Of a stretch of 64,000 bases of DNA, positions 47,501 through 54,705 are shown in pieces. This DNA is from ZC4RG29 sp964521255 (GTDB lineage Bacteria; Bacteroidota; Bacteroidia; Cytophagales; Cyclobacteriaceae), in NCBI GenBank assembly GCA_964521255.1, contig CAZFRM010000008.1:62001-126000 (forward strand), given 5' to 3'. Below the pieces are notes generated by a model. The model ran no database searches, had not been told where the DNA came from, and saw only the letters and a list, made by a program, of their open reading frames with translations. The translations under genes and the position numbers were made by a program. The stretch's first letter is position 1. The number at the start of each line of letters is the position of its first letter.

Positions 47501-48019
47501 TGGCTTATCGGTTTCATCCAATACCTGGCCCGTAACGGATACCTCACTTACTACAGTTACTGCATTTGAGGATGCCAACAGGCGATTCAGTTCTTCCTTC
47601 GTAACAGATGGCTGATGACTATTAAACATCGAAGTGACAGAAATAGCCGTCTTTTTCTTCACCACGATCTGATCTCCCCTCACTTTAAAAATCAAATCAG
47701 CTTCATTGGCTAATTCCTTAAGGGCAGTTTCAAGGCTAACGTTTTTCAGAGACAACGTTATTTTCTCTGAATTGCGCATTGCTTTATGATTGTAAAAGAA
47801 ACGGAAATTCGTTTGAGACTCGAGGTTTTCCAGTATTTCTTTTACCGACTCAGATTCTGCTGACAACACGATTGTATTCTCATTTTCTATGAGCGTATCT
47901 CGCGCCTGGATGTTCAGACTACATATGACAAGTAAAGTTGCAATCATAAGTCTGTTCGGTTTAATTCTAAATAATGGCATGAGCCATTTACATGAAAAAT
48001 CCGATAAAGTTTTTTTCAT
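44516..48019 (-). CDS. SusC/RagA TonB-dependent transporter with STN domain (arabinoxylan-type locus)
   Basis: 1167 residues from the ATG at 48019, in the context AAAGTTATG shared with the dextran-locus SusC. Order: signal region (~1-39, ending NIQA), STN domain (~45-125, NFRFFYNHKAMRNSEKITLS), carboxypeptidase-like domain (~160-240, PGVNILVKGTTIGTTTDVEG), plug with LSEIVVVGYGTQKKASVTGA and LKDASAAAIYGSRASNGVV, then barrel. The STN domain marks it as a signalling transporter working with FecR (48184-49269) and the ECF sigma (49334-49960). It carries oligosaccharides through the outer membrane with the SusD lid. The leader holds the conserved stem-loop described at 48095-48123. Confidence 0.94.
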   Translation of the reverse strand: MKKTLSDFSCKWLMPLFRIKPNRLMIATLLVICSLNIQARDTLIENENTIVLSAESESVKEILENLESQTNFRFFYNHKAMRNSEKITLSLKNVSLETALKELANEADLIFKVRGDQIVVKKKTAISVTSMFNSHQPSVTKEELNRLLASSNAVTVVSEVSVTGQVLDETDKPLPGVNILVKGTTIGTTTDVEGRYSLSVPDGNAVLVFSFIGYQPHEVQVGTQTSITVTMVPDVSTLSEIVVVGYGTQKKASVTGAISSVSAKEISEQPVVNVAQALQGRVAGVTVTNNGAPGEAPIIRVRGIGTINNANPLFVVDGFPTSDLNSFNPKDIQSVDVLKDASAAAIYGSRASNGVVIITTKSGSNNQKLSVNFDSYYGVEQPWQKLDLLNREQYIDYATELMTNADIYYNETNGTDPDRIPGVSVPDRIELGGLDQPINSQTSQTFNQTNTNWQDEMFRTGRIQQHKVELSGGSASSKMFASLGYFEQEGIMFGTGYQRGDARINSDHNVSQRVTVGQNFYVAFDERKVEQQSGGRTQLQHIIRSSPYFPVYNPDNFGGFFGAQAVDGSDPENPVRIASMDQQNQQRLKLLANAYVDVKIFDFLSYRFKAGVDYVDYTQRSHLPAYSTGGYSNRNAAIINQNRQNFTSILLTNQLTFNKTFGKHSVNATVVAEQQTNNFSQITGNGENAISNEIHEPVGLSSIGFTGNKSESALISYIGRVNYEFNGKYLVGASFRRDGSSRFSPDNRWGNFPAVSAGWRISEESFMANNGLFSDLKLRASYGVTGNNSSGDYAWISTITGNQIYEIGGAPVTGYTIRTMANKDLSWESTYMTNVGLDMGILNNQLTMSVEYFNNRTTDMIIQRPIPLSFGYDGNPFANVGEVENKGFELELGYEKSQGDFTFSASGNISVVRNEVTSLGDEGTTIAQADWYGDNLTLTKVGEPIGFFNGYVMDGLFQEGESTPMQPNARPGDIRFKDITGDGQLNSDDKVNVGHFLPDFAYGLNFSANLKGFDASLFLQGVSGNQIYSIVKYDLEGMSRLFNSGTAVLDRWTPENTNTNVPRAVSGDPNQNSRASDRFVEDGSYFRVKNLTLGYNFASVGSFTKNALTRLRVYTTLQNLLTITKYESGYDPEIGNRNAGTNGLTQGIDYGQFPQARSIIVGLQVGF

Positions 48020-48094
48020 AACTTTGGATTGGTTGACAATTTATTTACACAAGTGTTAATCAGCCTTGCCGATAACTATTACCTCAAGGTTTGA

Positions 48095-48130
48095 GCCGGA
48101 TAGTGGTACGAACACTGTCCGGCTTCTTTG
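48095..48130 (+). terminator. Conserved FecR-SusC stem-loop; candidate terminator of an antisense RNA
   Basis: GCCGGATAGTG (48095-48105) pairs with CACTGTCCGGC (48113-48123) with a single G-T pair, around the loop GTACGAA. The plus strand then reads TTCTTTGTT. On the minus strand no U-run follows. Spacing is 60 nt to the FecR stop codon and 75 nt to the susC start, matching the element at 26694-26720 (60 and 74 nt). Confidence 0.62.
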
Positions 48131-48183
48131 TTATTAATGGTTTGTCATTTTACGGTCATTGTAGTTAAGGTTAATTGATTTGG

Positions 48184-49269
48184 TTAATCGTCACAGAAGC
48201 TGCCTTTGATATAAACATCATTGGCAACAACAGAGTATCCTATGGTGTCGGATGTACGAAAAAGCTCCAACACATCTTGTAAAGATTTGTTGTGAATCTT
48301 GGCGGTAAACCGGCAATCCAGTGAATTGACCTCCTCAGTATGAATCGATACATTGAATGTTCTTTCCAGGATGGGCAAGATTTCATGCAGCGGCTGGTCA
48401 TCAAATATTAACACACCCTTTCGCCAGGATGTATAGGTGTCAGTTTCAACATTGTTCTCCACAAGTAATCGTTTTCTTTCTTTAAGAAATACTGCACGCT
48501 GGTTTGCGGCAAGAGTAACATTGTCATAAACAGAATCACCTAAGATGGAAATTTTGCCGTGAACAAGGGTGGCTTCGATCCTGGGTTCTCCCTCGTATGC
48601 TTTCACATTGAAGGAGGTGCCTAATACCTTAATTTCAACACCCGCAAGATGGACAATAAAGGGGCGTGACTCATCTGACTTAACATCAAAATAGGCTTCG
48701 CCCTGCAAATAGACATCACGGGTCGGCCCTTCTAAGAAATCATTAGAATACTCAAGCTTTGAATCAGCATTGATCCACACCTGGGTTCCATCCCCTAAAA
48801 TAATTCGCGATCGCTTCCCCTTGGGAATGATATGTTCCTGCAAATGGTTGGTTGAATATTCCTGCTGAACAATAACGGGTGCATCGCTTTCTTCAATTGG
48901 AGGAGTTAATAAGAACCAGGAAGTAAATGCAACCAATCCAAATGTTATAACGGCAGCATATGAGTATAGTGTTCTATTCCGTGACGACCGAACGATTTGA
49001 TGCACTTTTGACGCTGATATAGGTACGTCAATCCGATCATTGATTTGTTGCTGTAACATAATTAGCTTCTCCGTCGGAATCGCAGGAGTCCTGTTGTCTA
49101 ATAACTTCAGGAATCGAATGGCTTCCCCAATCGTATCGGATTTATCTGGATTTTCAGCAATGAACCGGGACCAAAAGGCGTTCCTCTGTTCATCCGGGCA
49201 TTTTACCCATTGGATGAAGCTGTCATCCATAATAAAATCATCAGCCGAATAATCCCTGTAGTTTTTCAT
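48184..49269 (-). CDS. FecR-family anti-sigma factor (arabinoxylan-type locus)
   Basis: 361 residues from the ATG at 49269 (a TTG five codons upstream is rejected). The cytosolic N-terminal part (~1-95) contains DDSFIQWVKCPDEQRNAFW, typical of the FecR sigma-binding helix bundle. One membrane helix follows at ~101-121 (YAAVITFGLVAFTSWFLL). The periplasmic FecR domain includes LGDGTQVWINADSKLEYSND, VYLQGEAYFDVKSDESRPF and VLGTSFNVKAYEGEPRIEAT. The C-terminal ~65 residues form the STN-like SusC-contact domain. It lies 64 bp downstream of the sigma gene and 164 bp upstream of susC, the usual Bacteroidota order. Confidence 0.93.
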   Translation of the reverse strand: MKNYRDYSADDFIMDDSFIQWVKCPDEQRNAFWSRFIAENPDKSDTIGEAIRFLKLLDNRTPAIPTEKLIMLQQQINDRIDVPISASKVHQIVRSSRNRTLYSYAAVITFGLVAFTSWFLLTPPIEESDAPVIVQQEYSTNHLQEHIIPKGKRSRIILGDGTQVWINADSKLEYSNDFLEGPTRDVYLQGEAYFDVKSDESRPFIVHLAGVEIKVLGTSFNVKAYEGEPRIEATLVHGKISILGDSVYDNVTLAANQRAVFLKERKRLLVENNVETDTYTSWRKGVLIFDDQPLHEILPILERTFNVSIHTEEVNSLDCRFTAKIHNKSLQDVLELFRTSDTIGYSVVANDVYIKGSFCDD

Positions 49270-49333
49270 GATATGCGAATACAATATCTAAAAGCAGGAA
49301 ACAGGAATTATTTAGCGAAATTTTAAAAGATTT

Positions 49334-49960
49334 TTATCGCAAGGTAGACCGAAGGGCGCCAATTGCCTGTGAAATAAGGGTATTGACGGAAGCCCCGGAG
49401 ATATCCATAACAGAAGAAATGGCCTCATTGTCCAATCCCTGAAAAAATTTAAGGTATATAGCTTCACGCTGTCGCCTGGTAAGGGCTTCAATCGCCTGCC
49501 GAAGCCTTGCCTTTGTAGATTCTTCTATCTCCTTTAAAACAACAAGGTGCTCCACTGAAAAATTAACTTTCTCTTCTAAGTATCGAAAGTCATCGGTTAC
49601 CGATTCAAATCGCTTATTACACTGGATAGTCCTTGCTATTCTGCGACGTAACGCCTTTAGCAAATAAAACTTTATGCCATTCGTTTCACTTAGACTTTGC
49701 CTCCTATTCCACAGTTCAACAAACAAATCCTGGATGCAATCAAATACCATTTCCTGATTCTTTGTGAATTTGCACCCATAACAAAATAGGTCGTTAGCGT
49801 AATGTTTGAATATGTAATCAAGTGCTTCGCGATTGCCTTTGCGAAACGCATTCCAAATCTTCAAATTTTTTTCTGCCGCACTTTCGCCAGGATTAAAGAA
49901 AAGAGCGTTCGCTGGAGGTGGATCAATATTTTGAAATAATATTGTGTTCTGGCTATCCAT
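49334..49960 (-). CDS. ECF RNA polymerase sigma factor, Bacteroidota FecI-like (arabinoxylan-type locus)
   Basis: 208 residues from the ATG at 49960. Region 2 (~30-100) has IWNAFRKGNREALDYIFKHY and MVFDCIQDLFVELWNRR. Region 4 (~145-205) has IEALTRRQREAIYLKFFQGL and the helix-turn-helix NEAISSVMDISGASVNTLIS. It is the first gene of the minus-strand chain sigma-FecR-SusC-SusD-FG-GAP. It should activate the susC promoter when the STN/FecR signal arrives. A LacI-type palindrome lies 53 bp before its start, so it may also be under repressor control. Confidence 0.92.
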   Translation of the reverse strand: MDSQNTILFQNIDPPPANALFFNPGESAAEKNLKIWNAFRKGNREALDYIFKHYANDLFCYGCKFTKNQEMVFDCIQDLFVELWNRRQSLSETNGIKFYLLKALRRRIARTIQCNKRFESVTDDFRYLEEKVNFSVEHLVVLKEIEESTKARLRQAIEALTRRQREAIYLKFFQGLDNEAISSVMDISGASVNTLISQAIGALRSTLR

Positions 49961-50012
49961 GGGAATCGTAATACCGATGCACTCCGAAATTTAATCGTAA
50001 ATTCAGGCGAAA

Positions 50013-50022
50013 CAAACGTTTG
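50013..50022. promoter_or_regulatory. LacI-family-like palindrome CAAACGTTTG upstream of the sigma gene
   Basis: A 10-bp palindrome with an AAACGTTT core, 53 bp before the sigma start. It is embedded in CAAACGTTTGAACAG, identical over 15 nt to the sequence before GH51 at 36368. The spacer 49961-50253 otherwise holds no gene. Confidence 0.45.
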
Positions 50023-50253
50023 AACAGAAAATTGTTATTTGTACACTTGTATTTTTGTCAGGGGGTTTAGCACCCCTTTTGACAATGAATCTTTCACGAA
50101 TACCTGACCACCACCTATTTATTAAAAAAACCCGTGGGAGGAAACAGCATTCCTTTCAGCAAACACAAAATGGTCTTCCTGATCAGCCCCGAACGCAGAA
50201 ACTGATGACTGTACCCAACAAATTAGATTGTTACGGCCCGTGCAACGAAGTGA

Positions 50254-50342
50254 TCAAACAATTATGCCAACATCAATTTTGATTTTCGCCGTCTGGGCAA
50301 ACAGGATCCAGCGGAGTAGGTAACAATTAATATATTTTTCAT
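50254..50342 (-). pseudogene. GH51 N-terminal remnant
   Basis: From an ATG at 50342 (MKNILI) the reading shifts frame into LFAQTAKIKIDV, which matches the signal-peptide end and mature start of the intact GH51 at 36204 (LVFAQSAKIKID). About 15 nt (AAAATCAAAATTGAT) are identical. It stops after ~25 residues. It is the downstream end of a chain of remnants on the same strand. Confidence 0.6.
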
Positions 50343-50374
50343 AGGGTATCGGATTTGGTGGTGGAGGTACTGCC

Positions 50375-50500
50375 TTATTTGCGGGGTTCCATTCTGAACC
50401 AGTCAAAATCGACATATCCGCCAGGCGATGCTGTTGCATAATTTAACAGGCATAATTTGTTTCCGGTAAAAACAGAAAGATTGAATTTCATTTCCAGCTC
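50375..50500 (-). pseudogene. C-terminal remnant of a GH43-type beta-xylosidase/arabinosidase
   Basis: An open stretch ending at TAA 50375 reads FNLSVFTGNKLCLLNYATAS and continues PGGYVDFDWFRMEPRK. The NYAT...GGYVDFDWFR phrase is typical of the concanavalin-like C-terminal domain of GH43 beta-xylosidases. No catalytic domain is present. It is fused directly to the truncated GH95 reading upstream. Confidence 0.55.
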
Positions 50501-51149
50501 GTTGCCCAGTAGTTCATCTGGGCATTGATGTTAATGGTGTATTTGCTATCCCAGGGGGATGCATTTTATTGTTCCAAATACCCTGTAGGTTAGCTGGTTG
50601 TCCGCCAGGTTGTGAAGAGGATATCAACAAATAACGACCTAATTGAAAATAGAGCGTGACAAACTGCGGATCATTGACTGAACTGAAATTCCTCAACCGC
50701 TCATCCGTTGGAAGCTATGATGCGTTCGTAACACCAAGATCGAACTTTACCCGGTTAAAATATTCCTGATAGGAAGTGACATGGGCTTTCAAAATGTATG
50801 CAAATGTTTTTGAATAAGCCTCATCCAAATAAGTCATCGCTCTTTCGTCTTCATTTCCACTGATGTCCTGATAACTATTGAAGTTGGTAGCAATAGAAAT
50901 ATAAATGGAAACCGCATTTGCATCGTTCACAAAAAGAGTACTATCATTTGATGAGAGGGTACCACCTTCTGATTTAATTCGGGCTAGCCCCTTGAACCGG
51001 ATTTTACCTTTCACGTCTTCATGATCGATGGTTGTTCCCGCGATGGACAATTCGTTCATGCCTGTAGTTTTAATTGTAGTGTTGGGTTGAGGCGTTGAAA
51101 AAGTTGCTGTAAAGGATAGGCTATTTGGTTTGTCAGTTGTTAAATGCAT
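50492..51149 (-). pseudogene. GH95 alpha-L-fucosidase-family remnant, central part
   Basis: Starting at 51149, MHLTTDKPNSLSFTATFSTP and TSYQEYFNRVKFDLGVTNAS are followed by an in-frame TAG (50712-50714). The same frame continues LPTDERLRNFSSVNDPQF, LGRYLLISSSQPGGQPANLQ and GIWNNKMHPP. A one-base loss in the CCCCC run then shifts the frame to WDSKYTININAQMNYWA, where homology ends. Order and wording match the region of GH95 before and at the start of its (alpha/alpha)6 barrel. The N-terminus and most of the barrel are missing. Confidence 0.8.
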
Positions 51150-51530
51150 AACGATTTCCTTCGGTGATTTCTTTCAGTCGTTCAGCCATTTTTGGCCGAT
51201 GCATTTACGATTTGCGTCACGTTAAGTTTTTCATCGCAGAATTGAAGGCACTTCTCATTTATATCCAATGCAATTACTTTTCCACCTGCTATTCGCACAA
51301 ACTTTATGGTTGCCAGGCCGATGGTACGCGCACCGATCACCAACACAAATTCACCTTGGTTGAATGTCAGCACGTCGAACGCCATGCGCGCCGATCGCCA
51401 GTGGTTCGAATGTCAATTCATCCAGACTTAGTTCCTGACCATACAAAAGAGAAGCCGAGCGAACAGAAAGATACTCAATCATTCCTCCATCAACGTGTAC
51501 ACGCAGACCTGCAATTACGAACAACAATAC
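51140..51530 (-). pseudogene. Zinc-type alcohol dehydrogenase remnant
   Basis: Three frames give a continuous medium-chain dehydrogenase fragment. First GLRVHVDGGMIEYLSV and LDELTFEPLAIGAHGVRRAD are read. After a frameshift comes GEFVLVIGARTIGLATIKF (the Rossmann GxGxxG, with one Gly changed to Arg) and AGGKVIALDINEKCLQFCDE. After a second shift comes MAERLKEITEGNRYA. The zinc-binding N-terminus and the C-terminal end are missing. Such dehydrogenases often accompany fucose/galactose or uronate catabolism. It joins the GH95 remnant without a gap. Confidence 0.75.
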
Positions 51531-52033
51531 ATTTAAAGGTTATTACCTGGTGCTTCTTTTCAATGGTATTATTTCTAACTGACAATTGTCCTGTAATTTT
51601 TATAGAAATTCGGTTTACATCATCAAACAAATAGTTTTTCCCTAGGTGCGAACCAACCCTCGTGCGACCACCGTAAATAATCAGCCTGAATCATTATCAG
51701 CATCATAGGGTGATCATTTGGCAGTTCAGTAGTTTGTTGCATTATACATCTTAGTGTCTTTCGGATTGGAGTGAAGGGAAAGACCTTGAAATACCCATCC
51801 TGTTTGAGATTACTTATTATCTGTTGATAATTTCATTGTTTCCCATAGTAGATCATTTTTTCTGGAAGAGCTAGTGTCACAGCCGGTTCACTGTTAATAA
51901 GGATAATAAGGCGGCCTCTACTCCATTACTCTCCGGATGTATATTCTCTGCTCCAATGTAGAGACTCTATAAAAAGCTGACTAGCAAGCCAACTTTCTGA
52001 TTACTTCAAAATCATTAAAAATTCATCATGATG
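51531..52033. other. 503-bp spacer between the remnant chain and tRNA-Leu
   Basis: No intact gene. A minus-strand open run ending at TGA 51623 reads KQDGYFKVFPFTPIRKTLRC and later IQADYLRWSHEGWFAPREKL. It has no usable start codon, and I do not recognise the family. It may be one more remnant of the decayed region. Confidence 0.4.
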
Positions 52034-52115
52034 TACCAAAGGTGGGAATCGAACCCACACATCCGAAGATACACGATTTTGAGTCGTGCGCGTCTACCAA
52101 TTCCGCCACTTTGGC
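52034..52115 (-). tRNA. tRNA-Leu (anticodon CAA)
   Basis: The minus-strand sequence folds as a type-II tRNA. The acceptor GCCAAAG (from 52115) pairs with CTTTGGT (52035-52041), the D-arm has GGAATTGGTAGACGC, the anticodon stem CACGA/TCGTG encloses loop CTCAAAA with anticodon CAA (reads UUG), the variable arm is long (TATCTTCGGAT), and the T-arm is GTGGGTTCGATTCCCAC. The 3' CCA is not encoded. Confidence 0.95.
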
Positions 52116-52314
52116 TTAACTTAAAACCCAACAAATTTCAACAATTCTGGATTTTAATTCAATTCCAATCCTTAAAGGTTTACGAACTTTTAAGTAGGAC
52201 GCAAATATAATCGAAAACTTTTCGAAGACAACCCGCGAATGCTCAGATTTCAATCAGTATAATAGTAAGTAAATGAACTACTGTCACCTGGATTTTGAGT
52301 CTCAATAATTACGA

Positions 52315-53778
52315 CTACTTATTAACTGTGAGCTCTGATTTACTTTCACCGGTTATTACCTTATACAATGTTCCTTTATCCATTTTTTGATCAAGGGTCA
52401 TTCCATTGAGAACGGCATGTTTATTAAATTTATCTTTGGAAACACCCTCACCGGCAAGTGCATTCGCCAATGTTATAGTAGTGTTGGCCTCTTTAATGGA
52501 TATCCGTTGTGGCTGTACATTTATTTTTGACGGATCGGTTAAAATACTAAATCCTCGCGCCACTTTCTCAGTTACTGTTACAAGCTGCGAAAATTGTTGT
52601 GGCGTTGTGGCGCCGATAAATTCATAGATAAGGTTGTTGTACTTGATCAGAAAAATATTGAGGTGCAACGTCTGATTTTGTGAGGCTTGCGCTGCAAGTA
52701 AGTTGACTGCCTCAAAATCTTTGATGCGCGTTCTTTCGGCTGATTTCACCTGCAATCCGTAACGACTTACCAGCGCGTCAGCGGCTTCCTCCAGCGTTTT
52801 TTCATGTCCTAATCCCAACACAATAATAGCATCTTTTGATGGTGAAATGATATTTACCTGTTGAGGAGTATTCTCAAGATTCCATGAAACTGGAACGGGG
52901 AAATAAAATCTTAATTCAGGATGGTAAAAAGTTTGGTTTTCCAAATAGCCTTGTCGGGGATCATTACCATAAACGAGACCGTTTATTCTTTTTAAATAGT
53001 TGCTACGGTTTATCTTAAAGTCTTGTTGGAGTTCCTTGCGCTGCCATTTATCTGCAAGCTCAGACACTTTTTTTTCACGTTCACCAGGATCAGGGTGGGT
53101 GGATAAAAAAACAGGTAGCGTTTCACTTGAACCTCCCATTTGCTGGAGTGTATTAAAAAAGTGCGCCATTGCATGTGCATCATAACCGATCTTAGTGCTA
53201 TACTCTACTCCCAACTTATCGGATTCACGTTCAGCGTCTCTTCCATATTTAAGGAACAGGAGGCTTGCACCCGTTGTAGCGATGTCGGAAAACTGAGCAA
53301 AATCTTCAGAGACCATTGATCCTACTGCGAGTCCTAATTGAGCAACCACTGCGCGACTGTACTGCTTTGCAGAATGTCGTGCAGCGATATGACCAATTTC
53401 ATGACCCAGTACGCCTGCAAATTCCGCTTCGCTATTTAAATGCGCTAGTATTCCCCTGGTGAAATATACATAACCACCAGGCACTGCAAAGGCATTAACA
53501 ATAGGCGAATCAAGAATTTTGAACTCATAAGCAATATCGGGTCGGTGCGAAACTTCCACCATTTTTTGACCCTGACTTTTAATAAACTGCTGAAGCTCTT
53601 GGGAAGGATACAGACCATAGGCCGCTACAATTTCCGGATCTGATTGCTGCCCCATGGCAACTTCCTGATTTTTACTGAGGAGCATAAATTCCTTTTTCCC
53701 CGACACTGGATTCACTGCGCATCGGAGAATGATCAACGATAACAGGGTGAACATCGTGAAACATTGTAGCCTCTTCAT
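52315..53778 (-). CDS. M48-family zinc metalloprotease lipoprotein (BepA/LoiP-like)
   Basis: 487 residues. The N-terminal signal leads to Cys20 in ILRCAVNPVSGKKEFMLLS. The phrase CAxNPVSGKK is characteristic of this subgroup, although Arg at -1 of the lipobox is unusual. The peptidase domain (~35-270) has the zinc motif HEIGH (126-130), a downstream glutamate ligand in DAERESDKLGVEYS, and the helper STHPDPGEREKK. A C-terminal domain (~270-487) of mixed alpha/beta structure follows, ending with a LysM-like stretch TITLANALAGEGVSKDK. M48 periplasmic proteases of this type perform outer-membrane protein quality control. It is a single gene next to tRNA-Leu. Confidence 0.9.
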   Translation of the reverse strand: MKRLQCFTMFTLLSLIILRCAVNPVSGKKEFMLLSKNQEVAMGQQSDPEIVAAYGLYPSQELQQFIKSQGQKMVEVSHRPDIAYEFKILDSPIVNAFAVPGGYVYFTRGILAHLNSEAEFAGVLGHEIGHIAARHSAKQYSRAVVAQLGLAVGSMVSEDFAQFSDIATTGASLLFLKYGRDAERESDKLGVEYSTKIGYDAHAMAHFFNTLQQMGGSSETLPVFLSTHPDPGEREKKVSELADKWQRKELQQDFKINRSNYLKRINGLVYGNDPRQGYLENQTFYHPELRFYFPVPVSWNLENTPQQVNIISPSKDAIIVLGLGHEKTLEEAADALVSRYGLQVKSAERTRIKDFEAVNLLAAQASQNQTLHLNIFLIKYNNLIYEFIGATTPQQFSQLVTVTEKVARGFSILTDPSKINVQPQRISIKEANTTITLANALAGEGVSKDKFNKHAVLNGMTLDQKMDKGTLYKVITGESKSELTVNK

Positions 53779-53943
53779 GATTGAAAAATTATTAATAATA
53801 TGACTATGGTCCAGACAATAATTTCCGTTATCAACTCGTCAGAAGCATGTTCATCATAAAATTCTTTCCTATTACTTTCTTCTTTCCCGTTGTATTGGCT
53901 GTTCTTAAATTGAAAACCTTTGAATGCGAGCATAGCTTTACAG

Positions 53944-54090
53944 TTAAGCTCTCCGAATCAATCCAAGCACAAGAGAAACAAGCGCAATTACCAGTAGAAT
54001 GTGAATCAGACTTCCTACACTGTATACAAACACACCTAATAACCAACCTATTAATAGGATTACGGCGATAAAATATAATAATGATCTCAT
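53944..54090 (-). CDS. Small lmo0937/DUF5670-family membrane protein
   Basis: 48 residues from the ATG at 54090 (the longer in-frame extension is rejected). The sequence MRSLLYFIAVILLIGWLLGV, then FVYSVGSLIHILLVIALVSL, ends LGLIRRA. It consists of two membrane helices with a short polar turn, matching the lmo0937/DUF5670 family. Members are widespread in Bacteroidota and Firmicutes, often stress-associated, and of unknown function. It has its own promoter region in the following 239-bp spacer, which holds no other gene. Confidence 0.8.
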   Translation of the reverse strand: MRSLLYFIAVILLIGWLLGVFVYSVGSLIHILLVIALVSLVLGLIRRA

Positions 54091-54329
54091 GTTTATTTTT
54101 TTATAAATCAAATAGTCAAATGGCTTGCCATACCTTACCAACCTATTTTAATGAGTTACAAGTCATTAATTGTGTAGAGCAATGTAGAGTAGATTCCTCA
54201 CCTGTGGTTGCATTGGATACGCTTTAGAGTTAGGAAGGAAAATTATGGACGAGAAGGTATCCTACTTAGCTTATTGGACAACAGTTAGACTCCAGTAGAT
54301 GGGCATATATAGTGTATAATTTGCGTAGA

Positions 54330-54626
54330 CTAAACCTCAATAAATTTAGTCAACGAAAACGCTTCTGCGGATTTATTAAATAATGGCTTCACCCGTGACC
54401 AGACATTTTTGAATAAGTCTGACTTCCGGTACGATTCAAGATGTGCTTTATCACTCCAGTGGCTTAATGTAGTAAAGATATTTCCATGGTCAGTATCCTG
54501 AAGCAGTTCAAGGTGTACACACCCATCTACATTTCGGATCGCTTCTTTTGTACGATCAAAAATCTCAAGAAACTCATCCACCTTCTCGGGAATAATATGC
54601 ATGCGCACAATTCGGATAATTATCAT
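54330..54626 (-). CDS. Antibiotic-biosynthesis-monooxygenase (ABM)-fold protein
   Basis: 98 residues from the ATG at 54626 (an in-frame TTG upstream is rejected). The dimeric ferredoxin-like ABM pattern is clear: IIIRIVRMHIIPEKVDEFLE, then VDGCVHLELLQDTDHGNIFT and LSHWSDKAHLESYRKSDLF. Members include quinol monooxygenases (YgiN-like) and haem-degrading IsdG-like enzymes. The residues here (HLE, W-S-D-K) fit the quinol-type group, but the activity is not assured. It lies 80 bp downstream of the SAM hydrolase gene on the same strand and may be co-transcribed. Confidence 0.82.
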   Translation of the reverse strand: MIIIRIVRMHIIPEKVDEFLEIFDRTKEAIRNVDGCVHLELLQDTDHGNIFTTLSHWSDKAHLESYRKSDLFKNVWSRVKPLFNKSAEAFSLTKFIEV

Positions 54627-54705
54627 CGTTACTACTTTACTCAAATCAATCCTCAATAATTAATTGCTGTCACCAATCGATACATTGATAACCGGCATTG
54701 GTACA

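Noticed and set aside
50055..50282. Plus-strand frame of 75 codons
   Set aside because: No signal, domain or coding character; it overlaps the spacer of the sigma gene and the GH51 remnant on the other strand.
51164..51634. Plus-strand frame of 156 codons
   Set aside because: It is the shadow of the alcohol dehydrogenase remnant, whose minus-strand frames give clear family motifs.
53847..54071. Plus-strand frame of 74 codons
   Set aside because: It runs antisense to the well-supported 48-residue membrane protein at 53944-54090.
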